In this document: in pieces, positions 48,350 through 55,219 of the stretch
Layout: every line of letters starts with the position of its first letter
Numbering within the stretch: position 1 is the stretch's first letter
Source of the DNA: Loigolactobacillus binensis
GTDB lineage: Bacteria > Bacillota > Bacilli > Lactobacillales > Lactobacillaceae
Assembly (NCBI RefSeq): GCF_005405165.1
Contig: NZ_BJDN01000006.1
Location: 47,443-111,442 of the forward strand
Direction: 5' to 3'
Length of the DNA: 64,000 bases
Notes under the pieces: model-generated
What the model was told of the DNA's origin: nothing
The model's database searches: none
The model's input: only the letters and a program-made list of their open reading frames with translations
Program-made: the position numbers and the translations under genes

Positions 48350-49192
48350 ATGACAAACAAAACCTGGCTGATCACCGGCACTTCAACCGGTTTCGGCAAA
48401 ACATTAGCTATTTTTTTAGCGCAAAAAGCGGGCATCAACCTAGTGGCAACGGCGCGGAACACGGCTAAACTGGCCTACTTGGATCAATATGATCATGGTC
48501 AGATCAAAAAACTAAGCTTAGACGTCACTAACCAATCAGAAATTCAAAACGTGGTGGCCCAGGCGCGCGCCGCCTTTGGTACGATCGACGTTTTAGTTAA
48601 CAACGCCGGACTCGGTTACTTTGGCACCTTTGAAGAAAGCGACCGCGCCGCCGTTAAGTCTATGTTCGACGTTAACGTCTGGGGCCTAGTTGACATGACC
48701 CGCGCGGTTTTGCCGACGATGCGCCAGCAACAATCCGGCATTATTCTTAACTTTTCCTCATTAGCCGGATTGTTCTCATTCCCAACGCTGTCGTTTTACA
48801 GCGGCACTAAATACGCCGTCGAAGGCATTAGCGAAGCGCTAGCCAAAGAAGTCGCCGACTGCAACATCAAAGTGATGATCATTGAACCCAGCGGCTTTCG
48901 CACCGACTGGGCGGGCCGCTCATCCGAAAAGGCATTGCCGCAGCTTGCCGATTACCAGCAGTTTACCGCGACGATCAACGCCAATATCACCAACGCCCAC
49001 CACGAAGCCGGCGACCCTGAAAAAGCGGTGGCGATCATTTTTGATCAGGTGACCAACCACGCGGCCGACTTACCGCTGCGCTTACCTTTAGGCAAATTAT
49101 CGACTGATACGGCGATCGCCAAATACACGGCATCGTTGGCGCAGTTTAAAAAGTTGCACGATCTGTCGGAATCGGCCGATCAACCAGAATAG
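48350..49192 (+). CDS. SDR family oxidoreductase
   Basis: Classical short-chain dehydrogenase of 280 residues: TGTSTGFG (9-16), NNAG (84-87), Ser 137 and Tyr150-x3-Lys154 (YSGTK). It is paralogous to the SDR at 42622. It is the first gene of a two-SDR operon (13 bases to the next), read from a MerR-type promoter and divergent from merR. Substrate unknown; aldehydes or ketones that the MerR protein senses are a reasonable guess. Confidence 0.92.
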   Translation: MTNKTWLITGTSTGFGKTLAIFLAQKAGINLVATARNTAKLAYLDQYDHGQIKKLSLDVTNQSEIQNVVAQARAAFGTIDVLVNNAGLGYFGTFEESDRAAVKSMFDVNVWGLVDMTRAVLPTMRQQQSGIILNFSSLAGLFSFPTLSFYSGTKYAVEGISEALAKEVADCNIKVMIIEPSGFRTDWAGRSSEKALPQLADYQQFTATINANITNAHHEAGDPEKAVAIIFDQVTNHAADLPLRLPLGKLSTDTAIAKYTASLAQFKKLHDLSESADQPE

Positions 49193-49204
49193 AGGCGCAA
49201 CATT

Positions 49205-49933
49205 ATGGATCGTTTAACGGGTAAGGTTGCCGTGATCACCGGTGCTAATTCTGGCTTTGGTCAAGGAACCGCACTGGCTTTTGCGGCGGCTGGTTGTCAT
49301 TTAGTTTTAACCGCGCGGCGTGCAGCAAAACTGCAGGCCGTCGCTGCTGACTGTGAAAAATTCGGGGTTAAGGCCGTTTATTACGCCGGCGATGCGCGGG
49401 ACGAAAATACGGCAACGGCAGTAATCAAATTAGCCCGCACCACTTTCGGCAAACTTGATATTTTGGTCAATAACGCAGGGATCGGCCGCACCCTTTCACT
49501 GACTGATACCACCATGGCCGATTATGATCTGATCATGGACACCAACGTTCGCAGTGCCTTTGCGTTCACTAAAGCGGCGGTGCCAGAAATGTTAAAACGC
49601 CATGACGGCCAGATTATTTTAGTTTCTTCGGTAACGGGGATCGTCGGTCACGCGGACGAAACGGCTTATACTTGCAGCAAATTTGCGTTGCGCGGTTTCG
49701 GTCAAGCCTTGGATAAAGAGCTGCTTGATCAAGGTATTCGCACCTGTGTCTTTTGTCCGCATGCCGGCGCGACTGAATTTGAAGTTGGCTACGGCCGCAC
49801 CGCTGCTGGGGTTGCCGCATCAGGCTTTTTGACCCCAGCAGATGTGGGCCAAGCCTTGCTAAGCGTTTGTACTCAACCAAAAAATTCGCGGATCGTTGAA
49901 TTACGACTGGCGTCAAATAATGTGAAATACTAA
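49205..49933 (+). CDS. SDR family oxidoreductase
   Basis: Classical short-chain dehydrogenase of 242 residues: TGANSGFG (12-19), NNAG (89-92), Ser 142 and Tyr155-x3-Lys159 (YTCSK). It is closer to the general 3-oxoacyl-reductase-like SDRs than to its operon partner. Thirteen bases after the preceding SDR and followed by a bidirectional terminator, it should be co-expressed under MerR control. Confidence 0.92.
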   Translation: MDRLTGKVAVITGANSGFGQGTALAFAAAGCHLVLTARRAAKLQAVAADCEKFGVKAVYYAGDARDENTATAVIKLARTTFGKLDILVNNAGIGRTLSLTDTTMADYDLIMDTNVRSAFAFTKAAVPEMLKRHDGQIILVSSVTGIVGHADETAYTCSKFALRGFGQALDKELLDQGIRTCVFCPHAGATEFEVGYGRTAAGVAASGFLTPADVGQALLSVCTQPKNSRIVELRLASNNVKY

Positions 49934-49972
49934 AAAAATGCAGTGATCGCCTTGATTATCACTGCATTTTTG
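49934..49972. terminator. Bidirectional terminator (repeat copy 1)
   Basis: AAAATGCAGTGAT / ATCACTGCATTTT arms. The right arm encodes the last codons and stop of the convergent tetR. Its arms are almost identical to those of the terminator at 51311-51353. Confidence 0.9.
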
Positions 49973-50516
49973 TGTTATCAGTTACTGCAAATAGCGCGGC
50001 TTGTAATTGTTCAATGACTTGAGCCAGCGATAACGGCGTTGTGCCCACAACCGTCATTTCCACGGCTTCATAGATCATAACCGCATTCATTCGATTCTGA
50101 AAAGCGATCGTCGCATTCGGTGCTGCATTTTTGGTCTGAATAAACGTGGTCAAGGTTGTGAGCGTAAGCCTGCGCATATAGGGAAATAATTCCAGATAAC
50201 TATACGGACAATGCTGCTTGATCCGCTGTAAATGCGCATTGATGATCGTACTGATCTGCGCGATCAACGCTGGCCCCCAAACGCCATTAACTAACATTGG
50301 GCGTTCAAACGGCGCTTGAATCGTGCCGCTCATCATTTGGTCAAAAAGATCATATTTATCAGCGTAATGCGCATAAAAAGTCGCCCGATTAATTGCCGCG
50401 GCCTGCGTAATGTCCTTGATCGAGACTTTCGCCAGCGACTTGTTCATTAATAACGTGATAAAAGCCTGCGCGATCTTTTTTTCGGTTTCTGTGTTGCGTA
50501 ACTTTTTTACTTTCAA
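49959..50516 (-). CDS. TetR/AcrR family transcriptional regulator
   Basis: A 185-residue TetR protein with HTH VSIKDITQAAAINRATFYAHYADKYDLFDQM; the C-terminal part resembles TetR_C regulators of the YxaF/DhaS type. I take the TTG at 50516 as the start, since AAGGAG lies 7 bases upstream; the 10-codon extension reads through that site. It is divergent from an atypical SDR with CAACACT/AGTTGTT dyads between them. Confidence 0.9.
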   Translation of the reverse strand: MKVKKLRNTETEKKIAQAFITLLMNKSLAKVSIKDITQAAAINRATFYAHYADKYDLFDQMMSGTIQAPFERPMLVNGVWGPALIAQISTIINAHLQRIKQHCPYSYLELFPYMRRLTLTTLTTFIQTKNAAPNATIAFQNRMNAVMIYEAVEMTVVGTTPLSLAQVIEQLQAALFAVTDNTKMQ

Positions 50517-50533
50517 ACTATTTCTCCTTAAAG

Positions 50534-50609
50534 CAACACTCAGCAAAAGTTGTTGGTTGTCGTTGCATTCAGTTTAGCATATTCTTTTATTAACGCAACA
50601 CTAGTTGTT
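50534..50609. promoter_or_regulatory. Operator repeats between TetR and the atypical SDR
   Basis: Two related dyads: CAACACT-N8-AGTTGTTG (50534-50556) and CAACACTAGTTGTT (50596-50609). Each covers one side of the divergent gap, as expected for repression of both genes. Confidence 0.6.
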
Positions 50610-50632
50610 TTAACGAAAGGAATGTTTAATTT

Positions 50633-51304
50633 ATGAAAACAATTGTAATCGTCGGTGCAGGGCCAGGACTGGGCCTCTCATTAGCCAAAAAGTTTGGTAC
50701 ACAAGGGTTCCAAGTGGCACTACTTTCTCTGCATGAACGGACCCTAAACAACTTAAGCACCCAACTTGACCAGTTAAAGATCAAAAACAAAACTTACGTT
50801 GTCGACGTTACTGATCTTGCCGCACTAGCTACCACTTTAACGCAAGTAATCCGCGACCACGGCACCATTGATGTGATCGAGTTTAGTCCCTATGCTGGCC
50901 CACAGTATTTTAGAAACGTTTTAACCATGACCCAAGCCGAAGTTCAGCAGCAATTGCAGTTCACCTTGTTCCCAGTGATCAGACTTGTTCAATCGGTATT
51001 ACCGAATATGCAAGCACAAGGCCACGGCGCGATTTTGATCAATTCAGGAATCACATCAGTTTATCCATTGCCACAGCTCGGTAATACAGGAATTGCCTGC
51101 GCGGCATTACGTAACTACGCCCAAAATTTGCATAACGTGCTGCAACCGGCGGGTATTTATGTCGGCCTGCTCTCAGTTGCGGCGGCAATCAAAAAAGGAA
51201 CGGCCGGTGACCCTGATTTAATTGCAGCTAAATGGTACGACTTGTTCGTGCAGCAAAATCAATTTGAAGCCATTTATCCGGAAATACCGCAGCATGTCGA
51301 TTGA
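50633..51304 (+). CDS. Atypical SDR-like NAD(P)-binding protein
   Basis: A 223-residue Rossmann protein with a good nucleotide loop (VGAGPGLGLSLA, 7-18) and the DVTDL segment. The SDR active site is missing: the Tyr-x3-Lys region reads QLGNTGIACAALRN and NNAG is replaced by FSPYAG. It may be a cofactor-binding or non-reductive member. It is divergent from TetR. A terminator almost identical to the one after the preceding module follows it. Confidence 0.82.
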   Translation: MKTIVIVGAGPGLGLSLAKKFGTQGFQVALLSLHERTLNNLSTQLDQLKIKNKTYVVDVTDLAALATTLTQVIRDHGTIDVIEFSPYAGPQYFRNVLTMTQAEVQQQLQFTLFPVIRLVQSVLPNMQAQGHGAILINSGITSVYPLPQLGNTGIACAALRNYAQNLHNVLQPAGIYVGLLSVAAAIKKGTAGDPDLIAAKWYDLFVQQNQFEAIYPEIPQHVD

Positions 51305-51310
51305 TCGTAT

Positions 51311-51353
51311 TAAAATGCAGTGATCACCCTGGTTGGCGATCACTGCATTTTTG
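51311..51353. terminator. Bidirectional terminator (repeat copy 2)
   Basis: AAAATGCAGTGATC / GATCACTGCATTTT arms, 12-base loop, between the atypical SDR and the convergent O-acetyltransferase gene. Compare the copy at 49934-49972. Confidence 0.9.
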
Positions 51354-51354
51354 T

Positions 51355-51906
51355 TTACAACGCTTTAATTTTACGTGCCGGTACGCCACCGACTAAGGTA
51401 TTATCTGGCACATCTGCGGTGACCACCGCACCGGCGGCAACGATCACATTATTGCCGATGGTCACGCCGGGCATGATCGCCACCTTACCGCCGATCCACA
51501 CGTCATCGCCGATGGTGACCGGTGACGCTTGGGCCAAATATTGGCGCCGCCCCGCCGCGGTCATAGGATGGTTGACCGTGTAGATATCCACGTTAGGGCC
51601 GATCATCACGTTGCGGCCGATGGTGACCGGCGCAATATCCAAGATCGTTAAATTATAATTGCTGAGAAAATCCTCGCCCACGCGGATGTTTTTACCGTAA
51701 TCACAATTAAAATTAGCTTGCACCGATACCCGTTCGCCGGTGGCACCAAAGATTTGTTTGATCTTTTGCGTTTGCGCCGCCGGATCAGTGGCGGAGATTT
51801 GATTAAATTCCTGACACAGCTTGGCCGCGCGGGCTTTACGTTGTGCGACTGCCGCATCTAGGAAATAATATTCTTCGCCAGTGCTTAATTTTTCTAATTC
51901 TGTCAT
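51355..51906 (-). CDS. Maltose/galactoside O-acetyltransferase family protein
   Basis: Left-handed beta-helix acetyltransferase of the LacA/Maa type, 183 residues: N-terminal Mac domain (about 4-55), hexapeptide repeats (VTIGRNVMIGPNV, VTIGDDVWIGGKV, VTIGNNVIVAAGAVV) and the catalytic His in YTVNHPM. It acetylates sugars or related hydroxyls with acetyl-CoA. It reads from a promoter with the same 19-base spacer and dyad as the MerR-linked SDR operon, so it is probably in the same regulon. Confidence 0.92.
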   Translation of the reverse strand: MTELEKLSTGEEYYFLDAAVAQRKARAAKLCQEFNQISATDPAAQTQKIKQIFGATGERVSVQANFNCDYGKNIRVGEDFLSNYNLTILDIAPVTIGRNVMIGPNVDIYTVNHPMTAAGRRQYLAQASPVTIGDDVWIGGKVAIMPGVTIGNNVIVAAGAVVTADVPDNTLVGGVPARKIKAL

Positions 51907-51926
51907 CTGCTCACCTCTAGTTTTAG

Positions 51927-51957
51927 CCTACCACTTAAACTAGGGTTTAAGTCGAGT
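51927..51957 (-). promoter_or_regulatory. Second MerR-type promoter, upstream of the O-acetyltransferase gene
   Basis: On the minus strand TCGACT, a 19-base spacer and TAGGCT. The spacer overlaps a perfect dyad, ACTTAAAC-TAGG-GTTTAAGT (51933-51952, plus strand), that differs at few positions from the dyad at 48218-48237. Confidence 0.75.
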
Positions 51958-51987
51958 GATTTTTCAAAAAAGTGGTTGCGGCGGCTA

Positions 51988-52011
51988 ACATATTAGTCTA
52001 GACTAATATGT
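51988..52011. promoter_or_regulatory. ArsR/SmtB operator, perfect 24-base palindrome
   Basis: Half-site ACATATTAGTCT repeated as a perfect inverted repeat, 15 bases before the regulator's ATG. It fits the ATA-rich dyads bound by ArsR/SmtB proteins and overlaps the likely -10 region (TTGCGG-N17-TAGACT). Confidence 0.88.
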
Positions 52012-52026
52012 AACGGAGGTCAGAAA

Positions 52027-52347
52027 ATGTCAGTAACACAAGAAAAATTACTTCATGCTTTAAATAACCAGATTCGCTTAGCGATTTTGGCGGCGCTTAA
52101 GTCGGGCAAAAAAAATGTGACCGAGTTAACCACGCTGATCGACGCTAAACAATCAAATATTTCACAACACTTAGCCTGTTTGCGCGGTTGCGGCCTGATT
52201 CGCCAAACCCGCCAAGGCAAATACTATTATTATGAGTTGGTCAATCCAGAAGTCAGCCGCCTATTGGACGAAATGGACGTGGTGATCAAAAGCCTGAATT
52301 GGACCAATGAACAGACGCAAGTGGCCTGTGCCGCACACATGCCATAA
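52027..52347 (+). CDS. ArsR/SmtB metal-sensing repressor, CmtR-like
   Basis: A 106-residue winged-helix repressor (QSNISQHLACLRGCGLIRQTRQGKYYYYE in two parts). Its cysteines lie at 51, 55 and 101. This C-x3-C pair in the recognition helix plus a C-terminal tail Cys is the arrangement of the Cd/Pb sensor CmtR, and the CadC-type ELCVCD site is absent. It is followed 17 bases later by cadD and preceded by a 24-base palindrome, so it should release cadD when cadmium or lead binds. Confidence 0.92.
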   Translation: MSVTQEKLLHALNNQIRLAILAALKSGKKNVTELTTLIDAKQSNISQHLACLRGCGLIRQTRQGKYYYYELVNPEVSRLLDEMDVVIKSLNWTNEQTQVACAAHMP

Positions 52348-52364
52348 ATGAAGGGACTTTTTTG

Positions 52365-52973
52365 ATGGGGAAATTGATTTTATCCGGAGCAACGGCTTAT
52401 ATTTCCACCAGCATTGATTATTTAATTATTTTGATGCTGATTTTTAGTCGCACGAAAACGCGCAACCAGCGTTTTGCGGTTTACATAGGTGATCTTTTAG
52501 GCACCAGCACCCTAGTTGCCAGCGCCATTTTGCTCGCGTTTATCTTGCATTTTATTCCGGCAGAATGGGTGCTGGGGCTGTTGGGGCTGATTCCAGTGTT
52601 CATGGGGCTCAAGCTACTGGTCAGCGGTGAAGACGACAACGACGATGTGGTCCACGAAACACTGGCTAGCCGGCGCGGGCTTATTTTAAATGTTGCCATC
52701 ATCACGATCGCAACTTGTGGCGCGGATAATATTGGGATCTACGTGCCGTTTTTCGTCACCCTTTCCACCACTGGCTTGTTGATCGTGCTGCTGACGTTTT
52801 TGGTGATGCTGACCCTATTTTGTTGGGGCGGTTATTTGCTGGTCAAGGTGCCGGTGATCGCCGCCTTGCTGGAAAAGTACGGCCGCTGGATCACGGCTGT
52901 TGTTTACATTTTGTTAGGATTATACATTCTGTTGGAAAGCGGCACTTTGGCTAAAGCCTTGTCGCTGCTGTAA
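52365..52973 (+). CDS. cadD: Cadmium resistance transporter CadD
   Basis: CadD-family membrane protein of the LysE-type fold, 202 residues, with about five to six hydrophobic helices and the family segments ISTSIDYLIILMLIFSR and CGADNIGIYVPFF. It exports or sequesters Cd. I use the ATG at 52365; an in-frame TTG one codon earlier is possible. It forms an operon with the CmtR-like repressor, ending in a terminator at 52978. Confidence 0.92.
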   Translation: MGKLILSGATAYISTSIDYLIILMLIFSRTKTRNQRFAVYIGDLLGTSTLVASAILLAFILHFIPAEWVLGLLGLIPVFMGLKLLVSGEDDNDDVVHETLASRRGLILNVAIITIATCGADNIGIYVPFFVTLSTTGLLIVLLTFLVMLTLFCWGGYLLVKVPVIAALLEKYGRWITAVVYILLGLYILLESGTLAKALSLL

Positions 52974-52977
52974 GCAT

Positions 52978-53021
52978 TAAAAAATCCTATACCCGCTGCA
53001 TTAGGGATATAGGATTTTTTG
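52978..53021. terminator. Terminator after cadD
   Basis: AAAAAATCCTATACCC / GGGATATAGGATTTTTT arms (one unpaired base) and a T run. It is also usable by the convergent gene at 53047. Confidence 0.9.
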
Positions 53022-53046
53022 TTACCTGGACTTAGTCGCTATAAGG

Positions 53047-53607
53047 TTATTTGATCACTAAAGTAGTCTGGTATATCGGTTTGGTACGTAAATCATAGAC
53101 TTCTACGCTACCTCGATAGACTTCAAAAACGCGTAAAACTTTTTTGCTAGCAGGTGTTGGGTAGATCTGATTCATATAGGCATTTTTTTCGAAGATCTCG
53201 TCCAAATACTTCGTCCCGATTTCACGGACAGTCCCTTTCACGCTTATTGAAACAGAAGACATTGTATCATTGCCTTTTACTCCAGTGATCGCAACATCTG
53301 GATGAGCTAGTAATTCATCATAAAATGGCTTGGTGGTGGCAGTCAAAAAATAAAGCTTATCCCCTTTTAATAGCATCATATCAATGATCCGCGACTCTGG
53401 TTTGCCTTGTTCATCTACAGTTGAAAAAACAGTAGAGTGAATATCATCTTTTAAGAACTTTAAGTATTGCGCAACTGACATATTTTTATGATCCATTTGT
53501 GTCACTTCTTCCCGTTTATCTATACGCTGCTGATTTTTAATTAGTAATAGACTGTTACCTGCTAATAATAAAAACAGAATGATCGTACCCACGCGTTTTA
53601 TTTTCAT
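53047..53607 (-). CDS. Membrane-anchored pyridoxamine 5'-phosphate oxidase-like (FMN-binding split barrel) protein
   Basis: A 186-residue protein: an N-terminal hydrophobic helix (about 6-22, TIILFLLLAGNSLLLI) followed by a PNPOx-like split barrel (about 45-175; HSTVFSTVDEQGKPESRIIDMMLLKGDKLYFLTATTKP in pieces). The helix lacks a clear cleavage site and probably anchors it to the membrane, which is uncommon for this fold. Binding of FMN or F420-like cofactors is inferred. It lies 9 bases after a quinone-oxidoreductase-like gene in one operon. Confidence 0.8.
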   Translation of the reverse strand: MKIKRVGTIILFLLLAGNSLLLIKNQQRIDKREEVTQMDHKNMSVAQYLKFLKDDIHSTVFSTVDEQGKPESRIIDMMLLKGDKLYFLTATTKPFYDELLAHPDVAITGVKGNDTMSSVSISVKGTVREIGTKYLDEIFEKNAYMNQIYPTPASKKVLRVFEVYRGSVEVYDLRTKPIYQTTLVIK

Positions 53608-53616
53608 CGACCGACC

Positions 53617-54477
53617 TTATTTTTGGTAATGTGCCGCTAAAAAATCGTTCATTGATTCTGGATCATGGCCAGTAATCTTTTTAAAATCAGTAGTCACCAA
53701 GTCCATCAAACCCATTGCCCCAGCTTGATACATTGAGCCTAACTCAGCACCATCGCCTTCAGCGGCATAGATAGCCGCGAACTCAGCAACTGAAACTGGT
53801 GCATAACCAATCGGCTTGCCGGTCACTTCAGTCATGATCTTACCTAGTTCAGCCATCGTATAATTTTGCTGCTGTGTCACCGTATATACTTGACCATTAT
53901 GCCGTAACTCAGGTTTCACCGCTAAATTAGCAATGGCTTCTGCGCTATCGTCTTGGGCAATAAAGGATAAGGCCGCTTGACCAACTGGATAAATTAAATG
54001 GCCACGTTCGATCAATTCTGGCAAATACGGAACCAACGGATCGGCATATAGCGAATTTTTGATCACGGTATATTTTAGTCCTGATCCGGCTAGCCGACGC
54101 GGAACGTAGCCATAATAAGCCGACATCGTAAACGGATTCTTCTCTTGGTCGGCGTAAAAACTGACAAAAACAATTTCCGTCACATTAGCTTTTTTCATGG
54201 CGACCAACGTATTTTCAAATTCGGTCACGCGTTGCAAGACGTCATAAGTTTTGCTTGGAATATAGATCAAGACATCCGTATTCTTAAAAGAAGCCGTCAT
54301 TGTCTCAATATCTAAATAATCAGTTTTAACCACTTCAACGCCCTGTTCAGTCAAGTGGGTTGCCTTAGCCGGCGTATGAACAGCAGCGCGGACACTATTA
54401 GCACCCACTAACTTGATCATGTCTTGTGTTACGATACTACCTAGGTGCCCAGTTGCACCGGTAATTGTATATTTCAT
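53617..54477 (-). CDS. NmrA-like SDR, quinone oxidoreductase (QorB/YtfG)-like
   Basis: A 286-residue NmrA-type atypical SDR: ITGATGHLGSIV (4-15), YIPSKT after strand 4, and VSFYADQEKNPF plus AGSGLKYTVIKNSLYAD typical of YtfG-like NAD(P)H:quinone oxidoreductases. It probably reduces quinones or senses NADPH. It is divergent from an Rrf2 regulator, with a CTGTTAC dyad over its promoter, and in an operon with the membrane-anchored flavin-type protein. Confidence 0.88.
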   Translation of the reverse strand: MKYTITGATGHLGSIVTQDMIKLVGANSVRAAVHTPAKATHLTEQGVEVVKTDYLDIETMTASFKNTDVLIYIPSKTYDVLQRVTEFENTLVAMKKANVTEIVFVSFYADQEKNPFTMSAYYGYVPRRLAGSGLKYTVIKNSLYADPLVPYLPELIERGHLIYPVGQAALSFIAQDDSAEAIANLAVKPELRHNGQVYTVTQQQNYTMAELGKIMTEVTGKPIGYAPVSVAEFAAIYAAEGDGAELGSMYQAGAMGLMDLVTTDFKKITGHDPESMNDFLAAHYQK

Positions 54478-54532
54478 TAGTTAAACCTCCATCACTCATT
54501 AATGAGTACTCATAAAATTTTGTCAAATCTAT

Positions 54533-54574
54533 CTGTTACTATTATTGTAACAGGTTAATTAGAACTGTCAATTT
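54533..54574 (-). promoter_or_regulatory. Promoter and operator of the quinone-oxidoreductase-like operon
   Basis: On the minus strand TTGACA, a 16-base spacer and TACAAT, with the perfect dyad CTGTTAC-N7-GTAACAG (54533-54553) on the -10 box. A further palindrome, ACTCATTAATGAGT (54494-54507), lies between it and the gene. Confidence 0.75.
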
Positions 54575-54691
54575 GTTGAAACCCGATATAGGTCACATGC
54601 TTTAGTGACTATTTTTACTTTGCTATTTTGCTGTGTTATCATACGCTCATATATTGCAATAGCATAATTCAATCAAAATAATGGTGATAAA

Positions 54692-55129
54692 ATGAAATAC
54701 TCACATAGACTCAGTGACGCGATCCATATTCTTGCATACGTTAAGATCTATCACGATAGCGATCTTTCCAGTCGAACCATCGCGCTCAGTGTTGAATCTA
54801 ATCCGAGCTTGGTCAGGCGATTAATGGCAACTTTAGCTAAAGCAGGGCTACTGACTACCCATCCTGGCACCGTTGCCCCGGAATTAGCGCGACCAGCAAA
54901 TTCAATTACTATGCTGGATATTTATCATGCGCTAGATGATGGGCAACTATTACACATTGATGAAAAGACCAATCCATTATGCATCGTTGGCGGTAACATC
55001 CAAGACACACTTAACGAAGCTTACCAAAAAGTTCAAGCTGCTGCCGAAAACGTGATGACTGAAATTACATTACAAAGTATTATTGATGATATTTTAGCTA
55101 GACAAAAAAGTAAAGCGAAAAATAGTTAA
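54692..55129 (+). CDS. Rrf2 family transcriptional regulator (YwnA-like)
   Basis: A 145-residue winged-helix protein: N terminus KYSHRLSDAIHILAYV and recognition region SRTIALSVESNPSLVRRLMATLAKAGLLTT match the YwnA-like Rrf2 subgroup, without the Fe-S cysteine triad; one Cys lies near residue 98. It is divergent from the quinone-oxidoreductase operon and is its likely regulator. A terminator follows at 55152. Confidence 0.9.
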   Translation: MKYSHRLSDAIHILAYVKIYHDSDLSSRTIALSVESNPSLVRRLMATLAKAGLLTTHPGTVAPELARPANSITMLDIYHALDDGQLLHIDEKTNPLCIVGGNIQDTLNEAYQKVQAAAENVMTEITLQSIIDDILARQKSKAKNS

Positions 55130-55151
55130 GTCTGTGATTCAAAAAACATAC

Positions 55152-55187
55152 AGTGTTGGTCAATTATTTTAATTGCCAACACTTTTT
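55152..55187 (+). terminator. Terminator after the Rrf2 gene
   Basis: AGTGTTGG-N-CAATT / AATTG-N-CCAACACT arms (one internal mismatch) and TTTTT. Confidence 0.88.
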
Positions 55188-55219
55188 ATATTTACGTTTA
55201 CGCTAATGGATACCAGCTA

